Shown: positions 12,063 to 22,715, counted from the first letter of the stretch. The stretch: DNA of 64,000 bases from Branchiostoma floridae (GCF_000003815.2 NC_049981.1:34147094-34211093), one strand, 5' to 3'. Translations and numbers: made by a program. The notes: generated from the sequence alone by a model not told the origin.

Positions 12063-12460
12063 GACATGTACATGTATCTCGTGGAGGTGCTGGACAGCTC
12101 AACCTTCAACAGGGTGGAGCTGGTGCACTGCTACAGGAAGGAAGGTTTGTTTGTTTGTTTGTTTGTATTATTGTATCTCGTGGAGGTTCTGGACAGCTCA
12201 ACCTTCAACAGAGTGGAACTCGAGCACTGCTACAGGAAGGAAGGTTTGTTTGTTTGTTTGTTTGTTTGTTTTCTTGTACATGTATCTCGTGGAGGTTCTG
12301 GACAGCTCAACCTTCAACAGGGTGGAACTGGAGCACTGCTACAGGAAGGAAGGTTTGTTTGTTTGTTTGTTTGTTTTCTTGTACATGTATCTCGTGGAGG
12401 TTCTGGACAGCTCAACCTTCAACAGGGTGGAACTGGAGCTCTGCTACAGGAATGAAGGTT
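12063..12460 (+). repeat. Four tandem copies of a candidate WD40-gene exon, each with a 5' splice site
   Basis: A segment of about 75 bp encoding LVEVLDSSTFNRVELEHCYR plus KE occurs four times, separated by (TTTG)n. Copies end at 12144, 12243, 12352 and 12457, each followed directly by a usable donor (GAAG|GTTTG, or GTTTTT in the last). All four are open in this frame, and all end in phase 1, exactly the phase needed by the WD40 exon starting at 13073. The sequence looks like a beta-propeller strand. The acceptor is not obvious: copies 2-4 have no AG directly upstream of the open segment, and copy 1 would use one inside the LINE. I cannot tell which copy is spliced. Confidence 0.6.
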
Positions 12461-12934
12461 TTTTTTTTGTATTGTAATGTTGAGTTGTGGCTATCCTCAA
12501 ACACAGGACTTACACTTGACGTCCCTCTCCCATTGCAAGTCACAAGCATTGTATGAAAAAACTGTGAAAAAAATAAACCAGTAGATAAACCCGAAAGTTT
12601 CAATACTCACAGTATTTTTTTTATCTAAAAAAACTAAAAGCTAAAATTGCCCATACATCAGAACAACCTCCCTGATCAGAAGATGCATCGGGAACGGCGC
12701 CCATCTCCACTTCTAAGCCCTGGGCCCCTCATAGGTGCAAGCACTATAGCAGGGGGCTAGTCCACTGGTAGTGTAGTGTGTTTAGCTTCCATACTCTTTC
12801 TCTTAGTAGGGAAAGAAGCGAGAAAGAAGTATGTACCATTTTTAAGAGTCTTTGGTATGACCCGGCTACAGCATCCCGGCCTCCTTAGTGGTCGCCCATT
12901 TAAGTAAGTTGACTCGACTGCCCATCCGAGATCA

Positions 12935-13012
12935 AGGGAACAGGATGGTATCAAGGGAACAGGATGGTATCAAGGGAACAGGATGGTATCAAGGGAACAG
13001 GACGGTATCAAC
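12935..13012. repeat. 19-bp tandem repeat, 4 copies
   Basis: Units of GGGAACAGGATGGTATCAA, nearly perfect, in the putative intron just before the WD40 exon. Confidence 0.9.
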
Positions 13013-13072
13013 GTGCTACGGCCATTATAAGCCACTATCTTTTAATGTAGCATTTGGTTTATTATTTTCCAG

Positions 13073-13203
13073 TGCCTATGTGTGCCATTGCCTGGTACGA
13101 CGAGCACGGCAAGTTTGTCATCGGCTACTCCGACGGGAAGGTGCGGATGTGTGTGAAGGACCCGTACGATCAGGACGCCATCAAGACTATCGAGGCACAT
13201 GAG
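13073..13203 (+). CDS. Internal exon of a WD40-repeat protein
   Basis: The exon is bounded by TTATTTTCCAG| and GAG|GTGAGC. It starts in phase 1 and ends in phase 0. It encodes VPMCAIAWYDEHGKFVIGYS followed by DGKVRMCVKDPYDQDAIKTI and EAHE. The pattern hydrophobic-AIAW-x7-F-hydrophobic-x-G-x-SDG-x-hydrophobic-R, ending in a strand with EAH, is that of a WD40 beta-propeller blade (established family pattern). Joined in phase to any upstream copy of the candidate exon, the frame reads straight through from CYRKE to VPMC, which supports both. The following exon is not in the adjacent sequence; a MITE begins 40 bases downstream. I do not recognise which WD40 gene this is. Confidence 0.7.
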
Positions 13204-13243
13204 GTGAGCATGGACATACTTTTCTTCTAATGCTGAGTATTTA

Positions 13244-13728
13244 CATTCAAACCTGTCTATAGCGGCCACTCAAGGGACTGGAGAAATATGGCCACTATAG
13301 ACAGGTGGCCACTATAGAGAAACTGTTGATCAATTGACCATGAGCGAGCTACACAAGATTTCATTTCCCACTAATCTTTCTCACCAAGTAACATTGTCTC
13401 GATCGGTAAATTCACCGACAAAGACTTGCACTTTAATGCTCAAGGGATGCACACCTTCTGCTACCGCCAACATAACCCAGTCAGGAACTCTAAATCCTCG
13501 CAAACTACAATTTCAAACTCGGTGCAGGGTGACAAAAGGCTGCAGTATGGTTCCAATTGGCAGTGTTTCTGTATCAACGGGATCGGAAATCGTGTGGCCG
13601 TGGCCGCATTGGACAGGTGGCCGCTAAGCCTATTTCTTAATCATTACGAATCCAAGGGACCAACAAAAAGTGGCCACTAGGGCCAGGTGGCTGCTATGCA
13701 AAGGTGGCCGCTAATACAGGTTTGACTG
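13244..13728. mobile_element. mariner/Tc1-like MITE
   Basis: The ends are inverted repeats: CATTCAAACCTGTCTATAGC at 13244 and the complement of CAGTCAAACCTGTATTAGCG ending at 13728. Both are flanked by TA (13242-13243 and 13729-13730). GTGGCCACTATAG-like motifs recur inside both ends. No transposase frame. It sits in the intron after the WD40 exon. Confidence 0.75.
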
Positions 13729-13789
13729 TACCTGCATAAATTGCAGGGTATAGTTTTCAGTACAATGGGGGGGGGGGGAGGGGGGGGTA

Positions 13790-14060
13790 TCCGGTGCTAT
13801 ATCTCCAGAACCAACCTTCTATTTGCGATGCTCAGGTTTGATTCTGGGCCTTCTGGTGTTTGAAGTTGACACTGCAGCTTGCCTTTTGTGTGTGGACGGG
13901 GCGTTTCCAGTGTATCTCCAGAACGAAACACGCGATCGCAATGATATTTAGTACATGGGTTGGCGGTGGTGGCCTGACACTCATGTTTGATTTTGGGCCT
14001 CCTTGTAGTTGAACTTAACACTGCAGGGGCCTTTTTATTTTGGTGTGCTTGACCCTGGAC
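13790..14060 (-). repeat. Two units of a 148-bp satellite family
   Basis: Two related segments about 148 bp apart (the GGGCCTTCTGG and GGGCCTCCTTG landmarks near 13846 and 13994). The complement of the second aligns closely with the array at 48277-48880, sharing AGGAGGCCCAAAATCA, TGAGTGTCAGGC and GAGATACA blocks. A poly-G block (about 13767-13787) lies beside it. Confidence 0.7.
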
Positions 14061-14509
14061 ATGCTGTGGTCTTCATTTTTCTCTACGCATACCCTTAAAT
14101 GTAAGTTGGAAGTGGTATAGGTTTGGGCCCCCTTGCAGCATGCCCTAGAGCTGCAGGGCGAGTTTGGCCACAATGTTCTCCCACCTACATCTGCTTTGTT
14201 TACTTCTCAGGCCATGCTGGTAAGCCTCTGTTCAGGTATCTGTCGCCTGTTTCCCCTTGGCTAGATAATAGTCAGGTGACATTACCATCTGGGATCTGTA
14301 TCCGAGTTTTCCCTTACTTTGAGTGGGCTTTGCCATTCACCAAAAGGGGTGTGACTATTTCTATTTCTGGATATTTGTAGTCAGTGAAACTTCAGAACCT
14401 TTGTATTGATTGTGATTATAGACTATGTGGATAGGTTTTGGGAAGAATGAAGGTCAAAGTTAGTATTGGTCCCCTAAGGAGCTTGCTCTGGAATGTCTTA
14501 CCTTTAATC
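14061..14509. other. Non-coding stretch
   Basis: No coding sequence recognised. An 85-codon open frame at 14123 has no similarity I recognise and no convincing splice context. Confidence 0.4.
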
Positions 14510-14511
14510 TA

Positions 14512-15401
14512 CGAGGGTGCTTCAAAAAAGTAATGTCAATAGTTTTATAACAGGTTCATTTTTTCATCGAATGAGTTCACCTTTGGCACAAAGGTAAAGC
14601 CATATCGCCTTTTGAGATTGAGATATCTCACTTTGTTGTTCACGTTTTTATGAGTGACCGAGTTAAGTTCAAGATGACCACACCCTTGTTGTCCCGTCGA
14701 AAGAAATTAGAGGTTCAATTAATATGCAATTGATGATATCCCTGACTCACTTGTAGCTATTGTATGAAGATGAAACTGCACATGTATCAAGTTCCATTTC
14801 TTAATAAGGCACATGCCAATTTTCACCTTTGAGATCCAATCATGTTTCCTTTTTTCGTTCCTTGGGTGAAGTGAGGTATGACCCCGGTCATCAGTGCCGT
14901 TAATCAGGGGTGGGCTGATTAAAGTTTATGTAGTGGACTTTTTCATACACTGAAAGAAACCAAACTTTGCACACCTATTGGTGTTGAAACAGCCAATAAC
15001 TGTGCCAAGTGTCGTTTCTTTTGGTTAATGGAAAATTAGTCTACAAAACCTTTAATAGATAAATCACGTATTTGGCTATTAATCAAACTGCGTGTAATAT
15101 AGTGACTCGCTCCTTTCCAGCAGCTGTAAAAGATGAACCACTGGGAGTTCAGAAATGAAATTTCGGCTTCCTACAGTAGTTACAAAAGGGTCAGATCTAG
15201 AAGAACTGATCTTCTGACAAGCTTCCAGGGGTATGGTTATCTTGAAATCAACTCAGTTGCTTATAAAGATCTGAACAACAAATTGAGATATTATAACCCA
15301 AAAAGGATATATACTTTTACCTTTGTACCAAATTTCAACTCATTCGATGAAAAAATGAGCCTGTTATCAAACTAGTGGCATAACTTTTTGAAGCACCCTC
15401 G
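14512..15401. mobile_element. mariner-like MITE, 890 bp
   Basis: The termini are CGAGGGTGCTTCAAAAAAGT at 14512 and its near-complement AACTTTTTGAAGCACCCTCG ending at 15401, flanked by TA on both sides (14510-14511 and 15402-15403). CGAGGGTNNTTCAAAAAGT-like ends are typical of mariner elements. An 80-codon frame near 15133 shows no transposase motif, so I read it as non-autonomous. Confidence 0.8.
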
Positions 15402-15403
15402 TA

Positions 15404-16047
15404 TAATTCAAAATGTTTTCCATATTGGGACTCTAACTGGTTTTGTTAAGACAACTCTGTCTGGAAAGCAATTGGAGACCACTTGGGGAAGTAGTTCCAA
15501 GTGGTGTGATTAGGTTGATTTTTGAACGTCAAAGGTCAGAGAGCTGTATAAAATGGACTGTTGGACCATTTAGGAGAAGGGTTATCCTGTCAACATTAGT
15601 TTTCATGGACTTAAATTCATAAAGGGGAGATTTTTAGATGTGTGCTTTTAGAATTCCATAGTAGAACATATTGGAAGGGCATGCGCTGAACGTGGATTTG
15701 GATACCACTTTTACTTTGCAAGGAAAATGCAGCCAATGTTGTGTAGTTTCCTGCAGTACCATTTTATCCTGGTAGAAGTCACTTTGAGGATTAGAATAAT
15801 TTATGTGAGATTGCTTCATTTAAAGCTTACAATCAAGAGGACTGACTGTTGTCAAAATTTATTATATGTTTGAAAAGAAAATCAAAATTTGGTTGCTTTT
15901 TAAATAAACTAGCTTAAATCAATGGTTTTAATCAGAAATAAGTTTCTTTTATCATGAATTATGCCACAAAAAGCATGCAAAGGTACAAGAGCACTTTCTC
16001 TGTGGGAAATGAAAGGGGTGGGTGGGTTGGCTTACTTCCTAGGATCC
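15404..16047. other. Non-coding stretch
   Basis: AT-rich; no gene, inverted repeat or tandem array recognised. Confidence 0.5.
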
Positions 16048-16568
16048 TAGGAAGGATGTCAGGGTTGACTCGCGGTCAGGGTTGACTCGCGGTCAGGGTT
16101 GATTCGCGGTCAGGGTTGATTCGCGGTCAGGGTTGATTCGCGGTCAGGGTTGATTCGCGGTCAGGGTTGATTCGCGGTCAGGGTTGATTCGCGGTCAGGG
16201 TTGATTCGCGGTCAGGGTTGATTCGCGGTCAGGGTTGATTCGCGGTCAGGGTTGATTCGCGGTCAGGGTTGATTCGCGGTCAGGGTTGATTCGCGGTCAG
16301 GGTTGATTCGCTGTCAGGGTTGATTCGCGGTCAGGGTTGACTCGCCGTCAGGGTTGACCCGCCGTCAGGGTTGACTCGCGGTCAGGGTTGACACGCGGTC
16401 AGGGTTGACTCGCGGTCAGGGTTGACTCGGCGGTAAGGGTTATCGCGCCGTCAGGGTTGACTGGCGGTCAGGGTTCACTCGCGGTCAGGGTTGACCCCCG
16501 GTCAGGGTTGACTCGCGGTCAGGGTTGACTGGCGGTCAGGGTTGACTCGCCGTCAGGGTTGACTCGTG
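16048..16568. repeat. 17-bp minisatellite, about 30 copies
   Basis: The unit is GGTCAGGGTTGATTCGC. Copies 1-17 are nearly identical (GATTCGC type); later copies vary at GACTCGC, GACTGGC or GACCCGC and are more diverged. There are no spacers between units, so this is a tandem array and not CRISPR. Confidence 0.95.
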
Positions 16569-16850
16569 GTATTCCATTCGCCAGTCGATGAATGTTCAGA
16601 GAGCATAGCTGTCAAATGGGATTCTCTTGTGAGTAAAGTGTGAACCAATAATGTAAATGCTTCTCATCTATTTAACAAATCAGACCCTCATTTACATAAA
16701 TCATATCAGTTGATCATCTTCTCTAGCTAACCACAGTGACATTAAAGCATTTTCTCATTAATTATGCAAATTAGGTCTTTATTTTCAATATTATATATAA
16801 TTCCCGGGAGGGGTGCCATATTCTGTGCTGTCAACACACTGGCCTGGTGG
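16569..16850. other. AT-rich non-coding spacer
   Basis: Nothing recognised between the 17-bp and 57-bp arrays. Confidence 0.5.
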
Positions 16851-16854
16851 TCAC

Positions 16855-17335
16855 AACGGTGGTACAATCATAAGTGCGCTAGCGATGTCCACCTCTACAC
16901 AATAACCACCTAGTCATTAATATACAGTCAAACATGTACAAGTGACCACCTCTACATAAGGACCACTTGGCCATCAATATAAATTCAAACCTGTCCTTGT
17001 GACCACCTCTACATAGTGACCATCAGGCCATTGATATATATACGTACAGTCAAACCTGTCCAAGTGACCGCCTATGTAAGGACCACCTGGTCATTGATAA
17101 ACCGTCAAACTTGTCCTAGCAACCACCTCTACATAAGGACCACCTGGCCATTGATATACAGTCAAACCTGTACTAGTGACCACCTCTACATAAAGACCAC
17201 CTGGCCATTGGTATACAGTCAAACCTTTCCAAGTGAACACCTCTACATACGTACCACCTGGCCATTGATATACAGCCAAGCCTGTACTAGTGACCACCTC
17301 TACATAAAGACCACCTGGCCATTGATGTAAAGTCA
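16855..17335. repeat. 57-bp minisatellite, open as a 19-aa repeat
   Basis: About eight units of 57 bp, each containing ACAGTCAAACCTGT, AGTGACCACCTCTACATA and ACCACCTGGCCATTGATAT. Because 57 is divisible by three, long frames exist on both strands (19-residue repeats); I treat these as artefacts. The ACAGTCAAACCTGT core matches the terminus of the MITE at 13244-13728. Confidence 0.9.
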
Positions 17336-17559
17336 AACCAGTTACAAAGGTCACATGTTGCAATGGTCCTATAATTGAACTGAGCATGTTTAGACAATTT
17401 CCCAATTAATTATGCAAATTAGCTTCCAATCTGCATAATTGATATACAATTATTTAAAGTATCACGTAACCTATCCACATACCAAAAATCATAACAATCC
17501 GTCAATTCCTTCTTGAATTATTCCCTTTCAAAGTCTGATAATAAACCTACATTTCAGAT

Positions 17560-18051
17560 ACACATTTTTCAACATATAACGCTAAGATCCCATGAAAATG
17601 GGTTGAAAACGTTCACATGAATGTTTTCTGTAGGAAAATACCAAGTATTGATGAAATCCGAGTGAAAATATGGCGGTTGTACTTTTTATCATGATATTGT
17701 AGGCCATATTGGCTATTGACCAATTACTTCATAACATTACCATAATTTATGAGTATTTAATCATAGATGTCACACTAAGATATGTTAGATATCAAAGATA
17801 TATGAAAAGAAGAATAGTTTAGCAAGAAAGTCTTTAAATCCCATTGTTTAAACCAAAATTAGTAATTTTTATAAAATATGCCTTTTGAACAATTATAAAC
17901 TTTCGCTATTTTTCTTAAATTTTTGCCAACAATATTTTAGGAAAAGTCACCAAGTTTGGTTGTTCTAGAACAAGTTGTTTGGGAGCTATACGACGTCAAA
18001 GTTGGCGAGGCACTTTTAGCCCTCCACCCCACCCCCAGTCTGGCTAGGGAT
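17560..18051 (-). mobile_element. Diverged, partial copy of the piggyBac-like MITE, inverted
   Basis: The reverse complement follows the left half of the element at 5040-5957: shared blocks include TCATGATATTGT, AAACGTTCACATGAATGTTTTC and GGGAGCTATACGACGTCAAAG-like stretches, and it ends with AGTCTGGCTAGGG, a degenerate copy of the terminal repeat. The other end is not clear. Confidence 0.65.
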
Positions 18052-18789
18052 AAACTCCATATTTGCACTACTTTTCACCCGCCCCCTGAAAGTAAGTCTC
18101 CAGCGGATGAATACAAATGTTGTGCGGTTGCTTGTTGTGTTCAGAACGGAACGCCGCCAGACAGACAGTTTGATCGTGAGAGACTGGCAGGTTTGTGGCA
18201 GCTTTGTGTATGTCTAAGTCTATATTTTCTTAGAAATCAGTTGCCAGATTCAGCATCAAGACCCGTTCTTATCTGGGACACGTTACAGGTACGTACGAGA
18301 AACTGGGATTGTTGATTTAGATCAGTGAACGGGGGAAGTGGTGGTTCAGAAACAAATTTAACTACACAACCGTACGTGAGGGTGTTCAGTAATGTGACGA
18401 ATCATGTTTGTTCATGTGTTAGATTAAATAAAAGAAGGGGAAAATGCAGCTTTATCGCATTGAGATATAAAAAATTTATATGCAGTTTTCCTGTCAGCTT
18501 TTGTAAAGTTACGCTAGTGGACTTGTGTAAATTTTTTCATTCGAACCATGTTGGTTAGTCGTGTAAAAGCCCCTTTGTGTACCCCGACCCAAAACTTGCC
18601 GCCAAATTCCCACATATGGTTTTCATTTCGGACCAGAAGCCAGATGGAAAGGGTGAAGATCTAGGGACGTTTCAGTGACTGTTGTGGGGGCATGGCGCCT
18701 GTTCACTAACTGTCGCAAGGTATGGGGATCGTTCACATTTTGTTCCTTGAGCACCAGGAAGGAATAGGGCTAGGGGTGGGACTGGGCTG
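18052..18789. other. Non-coding stretch
   Basis: No gene recognised. A 119-codon frame crossing the MITE end (17956-18315) shows nothing I recognise. Confidence 0.45.
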
Positions 18790-20065
18790 AGAAACGGGTT
18801 AGGGAACGGGTTAGGGAACGGGTTAGGGAACGGGATAGGGAACGGGTTAGGGAACGGGTTAGGGAACGGGTTAGGGAACGGGTTAGGGAACGGGTTAGGG
18901 AACGGGTTAGGGAACGGGTTAGGGAACGGGTTAGGGAACGGGTTAGGGAACGGGTTAGGGAACGGGTTAGGAAAAGGGGTTGGGGAACGGGTACGGGTTA
19001 GGGTACGGGTTAGGGTTAGGGTTAGGGAACGGGTACGGGTACGGGTACGGGTTAGGGAACGGGTTAGGGAACGGGTTAGGGAACGGGTTAGGGAACGGGT
19101 TAGGGAACGGGTTAGGGAACGGGTTAGGGAACGGGTTAGGGAACGGGTTAGGGAACGGGTTAGGGAACGGGTACGGGTACGGGTTAGGGAACGGGTTAGG
19201 GAACGGGTTAGGGAACGGGTTAGGGAACGGGTTAGGGAACGGGTAGGGAACGGGTAGGAACGGTAGNNNNNNNNNNNNNNNNNNNNNNNNNNNNNNNNNN
19301 NNNNNNNNNNNNNNNNNNNNNNNNNNNNNNNNNNNNNNNNNNNNNNNNNNNNNNNNNNNNNNNNNNNNNNNNNNNNNNNNNNNNNNNNNNNNNNNNNNNN
19401 NNNNNNNNNNNNNNNNNNNNNNNNNNNNNNNNNNNNNNNNNNNNNNNNNNNNNNNNNNNNNNNNNNNNNNNNNNNNNNNNNNNNNNNNNNNNNNNNNNNN
19501 NNNNNNNNNNNNNNNNNNNNNNNGGGTTAGGGAACGGGTTAGGGAACGGGTTGGGGAACGGGTTAGGGTACGGGTTAGGGATCGGGTTAGGGACCGGGTT
19601 AGGGCACGGGTTAGGGTTAGGGTTAGGGAACGGGTTAGGGTTAGGGTTAGGGTTAGGGTTAGGGTTAGGGTTAGGGTTAGGGTTAGGGTTAGGGTTAGGG
19701 TTAGGGTTAGGGTTAGGGTTAGGGAACGGGTTAGGGTTAGGGTTAGGGTTAGGGTTAGGGAACGGGTTAGGGAACGGGTTAGGGTTAGGGAACGGGTTAG
19801 GGAACGGGTTAGGGTTAGGGTTAGGGTTAGGGTTAGGGTTAGGGTTAGGGTTAGGGTTAGGGTTAGGGTTAGGGTTAGGGTTAGGGTTAGGGTAGTAGCC
19901 TTCCCTTTCCATAGTCGGTTAGGGTTAGCGTTAAGGTTAGCTTTTAGATATTTGAAGGGTTAGGGTTAGGGTTAGGGTTAGGGTTAGGGTTAGGGTTAGG
20001 GTTAGGGTCCTGGTCAAGGTCAAGGTCAGGGTCAGGGTCAGGGTCAGGGTCAGGGTTAGGGATAG
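18790..20065. repeat. Large telomere-like array with GGGTTAGGGAAC higher-order units
   Basis: The first part is GGGTTAGGGAAC (12 bp, two telomere-like hexamers, one mutated) repeated dozens of times. After the N run at 19267-19523 it grades into pure TTAGGG, and it ends with GGTCAGGGTCAGG-type variants. Asn/Pro and Gly/Leu-rich frames are artefacts. The position far from the window ends argues for an interstitial array. Confidence 0.95.
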
Positions 20066-20890
20066 GATTATGGGTTTGATGCCAAAACAATTTCGCCTAG
20101 GGGTACCGTAGCTGTAACCCCGAGGGCGGCCAATCTTAGTCGAGCAGAAGGGCGATTCTTAAAGAAGTGTTTAGGGTCGCGTCTCCATGAAAACAGGTAA
20201 GACGGTCATCTCCAAGCAGATGTTGGGATGACATTGTCTACAAAAGACAGGCCAGTGAGTGCCTGGAGTCTTGGCCTGGTGCAAATTTTGTCAGTATACC
20301 CAAATTTTCTATTCAGAGTTGCAATAGAGGGTACAGTGAATGAACTGCAAAAATTTCAAGCCCACATCCTCATCTTAACCCATATTGCACCTGGCGTTCT
20401 GTGTTGGGTTCGGCTCAGGNNNNNNNNNNNNNNNNNNNNNNNNNNNNNNNNNNNNNNNNNNNNNNNNNNNNNNNNNNNNNNNNNNNNNNNNNNNNNNNNN
20501 NNNNNNNNNNNNNNNNNNNGGTCAACATACAATCATTATGACGCTTAAAAACTTTCGATCAGGAAACAACACGAAACTGTTAAATGAAGAATGGGAATTA
20601 GATGGTAGTAAATCCGGTCTATCTGCAGGAGGAGTCCCGGGAGGGAAATGTGCTTGTGGGGCAGGCCACAGTTTCACCGTGTCCTACCACAAACCTCAAC
20701 TTCACAACATGAAGATGGAAAAAATGTGCATTTCTCTGATTGGAATGAAAGATTTAACAAGGAAAAAGTGAAGACACAGGCTCCCAAACAATGAGTGGGA
20801 ATAAAAAAAAACTTTTATTAAATTTAATTAAATACTGGAGCAGCTCTTGACTATGTCCACTTTATCATGTGACCTTCTCTTCTGAACTGC
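20066..20890. other. Non-coding stretch with a 100-N gap
   Basis: The gap is 20420-20519. A plus-strand frame (about 20537-20771) contains SAGGVPGGKCACGAGHSF but has no splice context I trust. The missing later exons of the COX18 gene would be expected on the minus strand here or beyond, but I do not see them. Confidence 0.45.
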
Positions 20891-20897
20891 TACTGAC

Positions 20898-21647
20898 CTT
20901 GACATTGAACTTTGACCTCATCTGTTTCTCGGACCAGCCCCGCTGGTGTCCGGCGACGGAGACCTGCCGGCGTAACGCGGCGGCGAAGCGTGCCAGTTCG
21001 GGCTGCAGGCCCTCCACACGGGCGATCACGTGAGCCTGGTACACCGCCAACGGGAACGTCAGGCCCAGCCGCAGCGCGACCGTTGTCATGACAATGGTTG
21101 CCCACCACGGCAGGCCGGTGTGGAGGTGCACATGTTCCAGCAGGGTCATGGCGAGCCGTACGGGCGGCGACTCCGGCCCGAACATGTCCACGTACCAACC
21201 TGACGGGGGGGTCGGAGCGGACGCTTCTGTCGACACGTGTCTCCTACAGACAAGACGGGACGTGTCCTCGGACATCGTGGAGGGGAGGGTTCTTAGGAGG
21301 ACTGTTCTATCACTTGAGAAAATCCTGGATGATCTTGAGAACTGCTGAGGTCTCATGTTACAAAAGCTAAAGTTGATGAATCCTGTGGAGGCCTGTTCAT
21401 GTCTCATGTTACAGCAGTGAAAGTTTGTGAGAGCTGTGGAGGACTGTTCATGTCTCTTGTTACAGCAGTGAAAGTTTGTGAGAGCTGTGGAGGACTGTTC
21501 ATGTCTCATGTTACAGCAGTGAAAGTTTGTGGACGCCTGTTCATGTCTCTTGTTACAGCAGTGAAAGTTTGTGGACGCCTGTCTCCTGGGCAGGTAACAG
21601 GAAACTTCCTGCGATAACAAACGTGTCGGCATCCTCGGGAGAAACAT
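20898..21647 (-). CDS. COX18: COX18, mitochondrial Oxa1-family insertase, first exon (partial gene)
   Basis: The minus-strand exon has 250 codons and ends at a donor (FNVK|GTCAGT). The region from residue about 145 to 250, with GWYVDMFGPESP, HVHLHTGLPWWATIVMTTVA, LRLGLTFPLAVYQAHVIARV and EGLQPELARF, matches the first membrane segment and adjoining loop of COX18. This Oxa1/YidC-type protein of the inner mitochondrial membrane exports the COX2 C-terminal domain (established). The N-terminal part is rich in Arg and Ser, fitting a targeting sequence, but it also carries an in-frame 42/51-bp tandem repeat (21360-21600) of the type TNFHCCNMRHEQ. The true start could be the ATG at 21647 or an internal Met such as that of MRPQQFSRSS. 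Later exons are not found. Confidence 0.8.
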
Positions 21648-22388
21648 TGTTTTCTCGTGGAGGTTCTTTAAGGAACTGGGATGTCTGCTGACGTGCAGCT
21701 GGTGGCAGCTAAGACACCGGAGCTGTGAGGCCTGGGGAAGAACCTGCAGGGAACAGGAGACATCTGACTCTGCGTTCTGATCTCTGTCAGTGTGTAAGGA
21801 TAATTTGTTACCTGTTTAGTATCAAGTAGGTTGAAGATTCTAACCTCGTTAGAATTAACCCGCGCCAGTAGATATGGCCACTTATCTTGACTTGAACACA
21901 GGTAAACTCACTCCATACTCTAGGCCCCGTGAGAATTTTATCATGCGCCACCGACTGCGCTTTACTGTCAACGGATGGGAACGCACTAGCATGTCCGCAC
22001 TCTCGGACTTCCGGTAGCTTATCTCTAAATGGGAACATCGTGCGGTTTTTACCAGTATCTTTATGAGAAATTTACCAACACTTTGACATAAATCTCTACC
22101 TCTTACCATTTTGAGAACTTTGCGTAAATAATTGCACAAGAGCATAAATTCTCACAGGAGTCTGCCCGTGAATTGCATCAACTTTGCTTGCCAAAATCTG
22201 CTGATTACAATACACACAACGAAGAAGTCGCAGAAATCGCGATGATCCTGACCACGGAGGCACCACAGCCTCTGCGGTTCAGGTAAATTCAAGTAATATC
22301 TCGGGTCACCTACTAACGGAAAATTATGTCTGGGCTCGAGGGTGACGCCCCCCTCCCCACCTCCCATCCACTATAAACAGATGTTTAC
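21648..22388. other. Stretch between COX18 and the sialyltransferase gene
   Basis: I searched the minus strand for the sialylmotif S exon expected downstream of the sialyltransferase exons and did not find it. A peptide at about 22290-22330 (VGDPRYYLNL) resembles a region of ST8 enzymes, but its phase does not fit the preceding candidate exon. Confidence 0.4.
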
Positions 22389-22481
22389 CTTAAGTCCAGC
22401 AACTTTCCTAAAAACCAAACCACCAGACATCGTGCAGACCAACGTTAGGAACAGGTGGAGACGATCAGTATCAAAGACAAG
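22389..22481 (-). CDS. Possible further sialyltransferase exon
   Basis: It is bounded by ATTCCAG| and CTTAAG|GTAAAC, with 31 codons including FDTDRLHLFL and MSGGLVFRKVAGLK. It lies on the right strand and downstream side, across a 100-N gap from the last certain exon. The preceding certain exon ends in phase 2, whereas this frame needs phase 0, so at least one exon must lie in the gap if it belongs to the same gene. Confidence 0.35.
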
Positions 22482-22715
22482 CTGGAATATTTAGCGGGAA
22501 AACGACGCCCTCNNNNNNNNNNNNNNNNNNNNNNNNNNNNNNNNNNNNNNNNNNNNNNNNNNNNNNNNNNNNNNNNNNNNNNNNNNNNNNNNNNNNNNNN
22601 NNNNNNNNNNNNAAAAAAAAAAGGAAGGGGAGGGGAAAGCAGGAAAAAAAAAAAGGGGGGAGAAAAATAAGGAGGAGGGATTATACTGTAGGGGTTACTG
22701 TGAGGAATACTGTAC

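Noticed and set aside
16048-16568. CRISPR-like appearance of regular 17-bp repeats
   Set aside because: Units are adjacent with no unique spacers, and the genome is eukaryotic.
17016-17405. 104-codon frames on both strands
   Set aside because: Result of a 57-bp unit length divisible by three; no other coding sign.
18980-19912. Gly/Leu- and Asn/Pro-rich long frames
   Set aside because: Artefacts of GGGTTAGGG-type repeats on the two strands.
20385-20771. Plus-strand frame with KCACGAGHSF
   Set aside because: Crosses an N gap, no splice borders or recognised family; listed only as a note.
21399-21617. Plus-strand repeat protein with VKVCESCGG
   Set aside because: Antisense shadow of the COX18 exon repeats, which have homology and a donor on the minus strand.
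22262-22330. VGDPRYYLNL as the next sialyltransferase exon
   Set aside because: Resembles ST8 sequences, but the only acceptors nearby give a stop or the wrong phase after the previous candidate exon.
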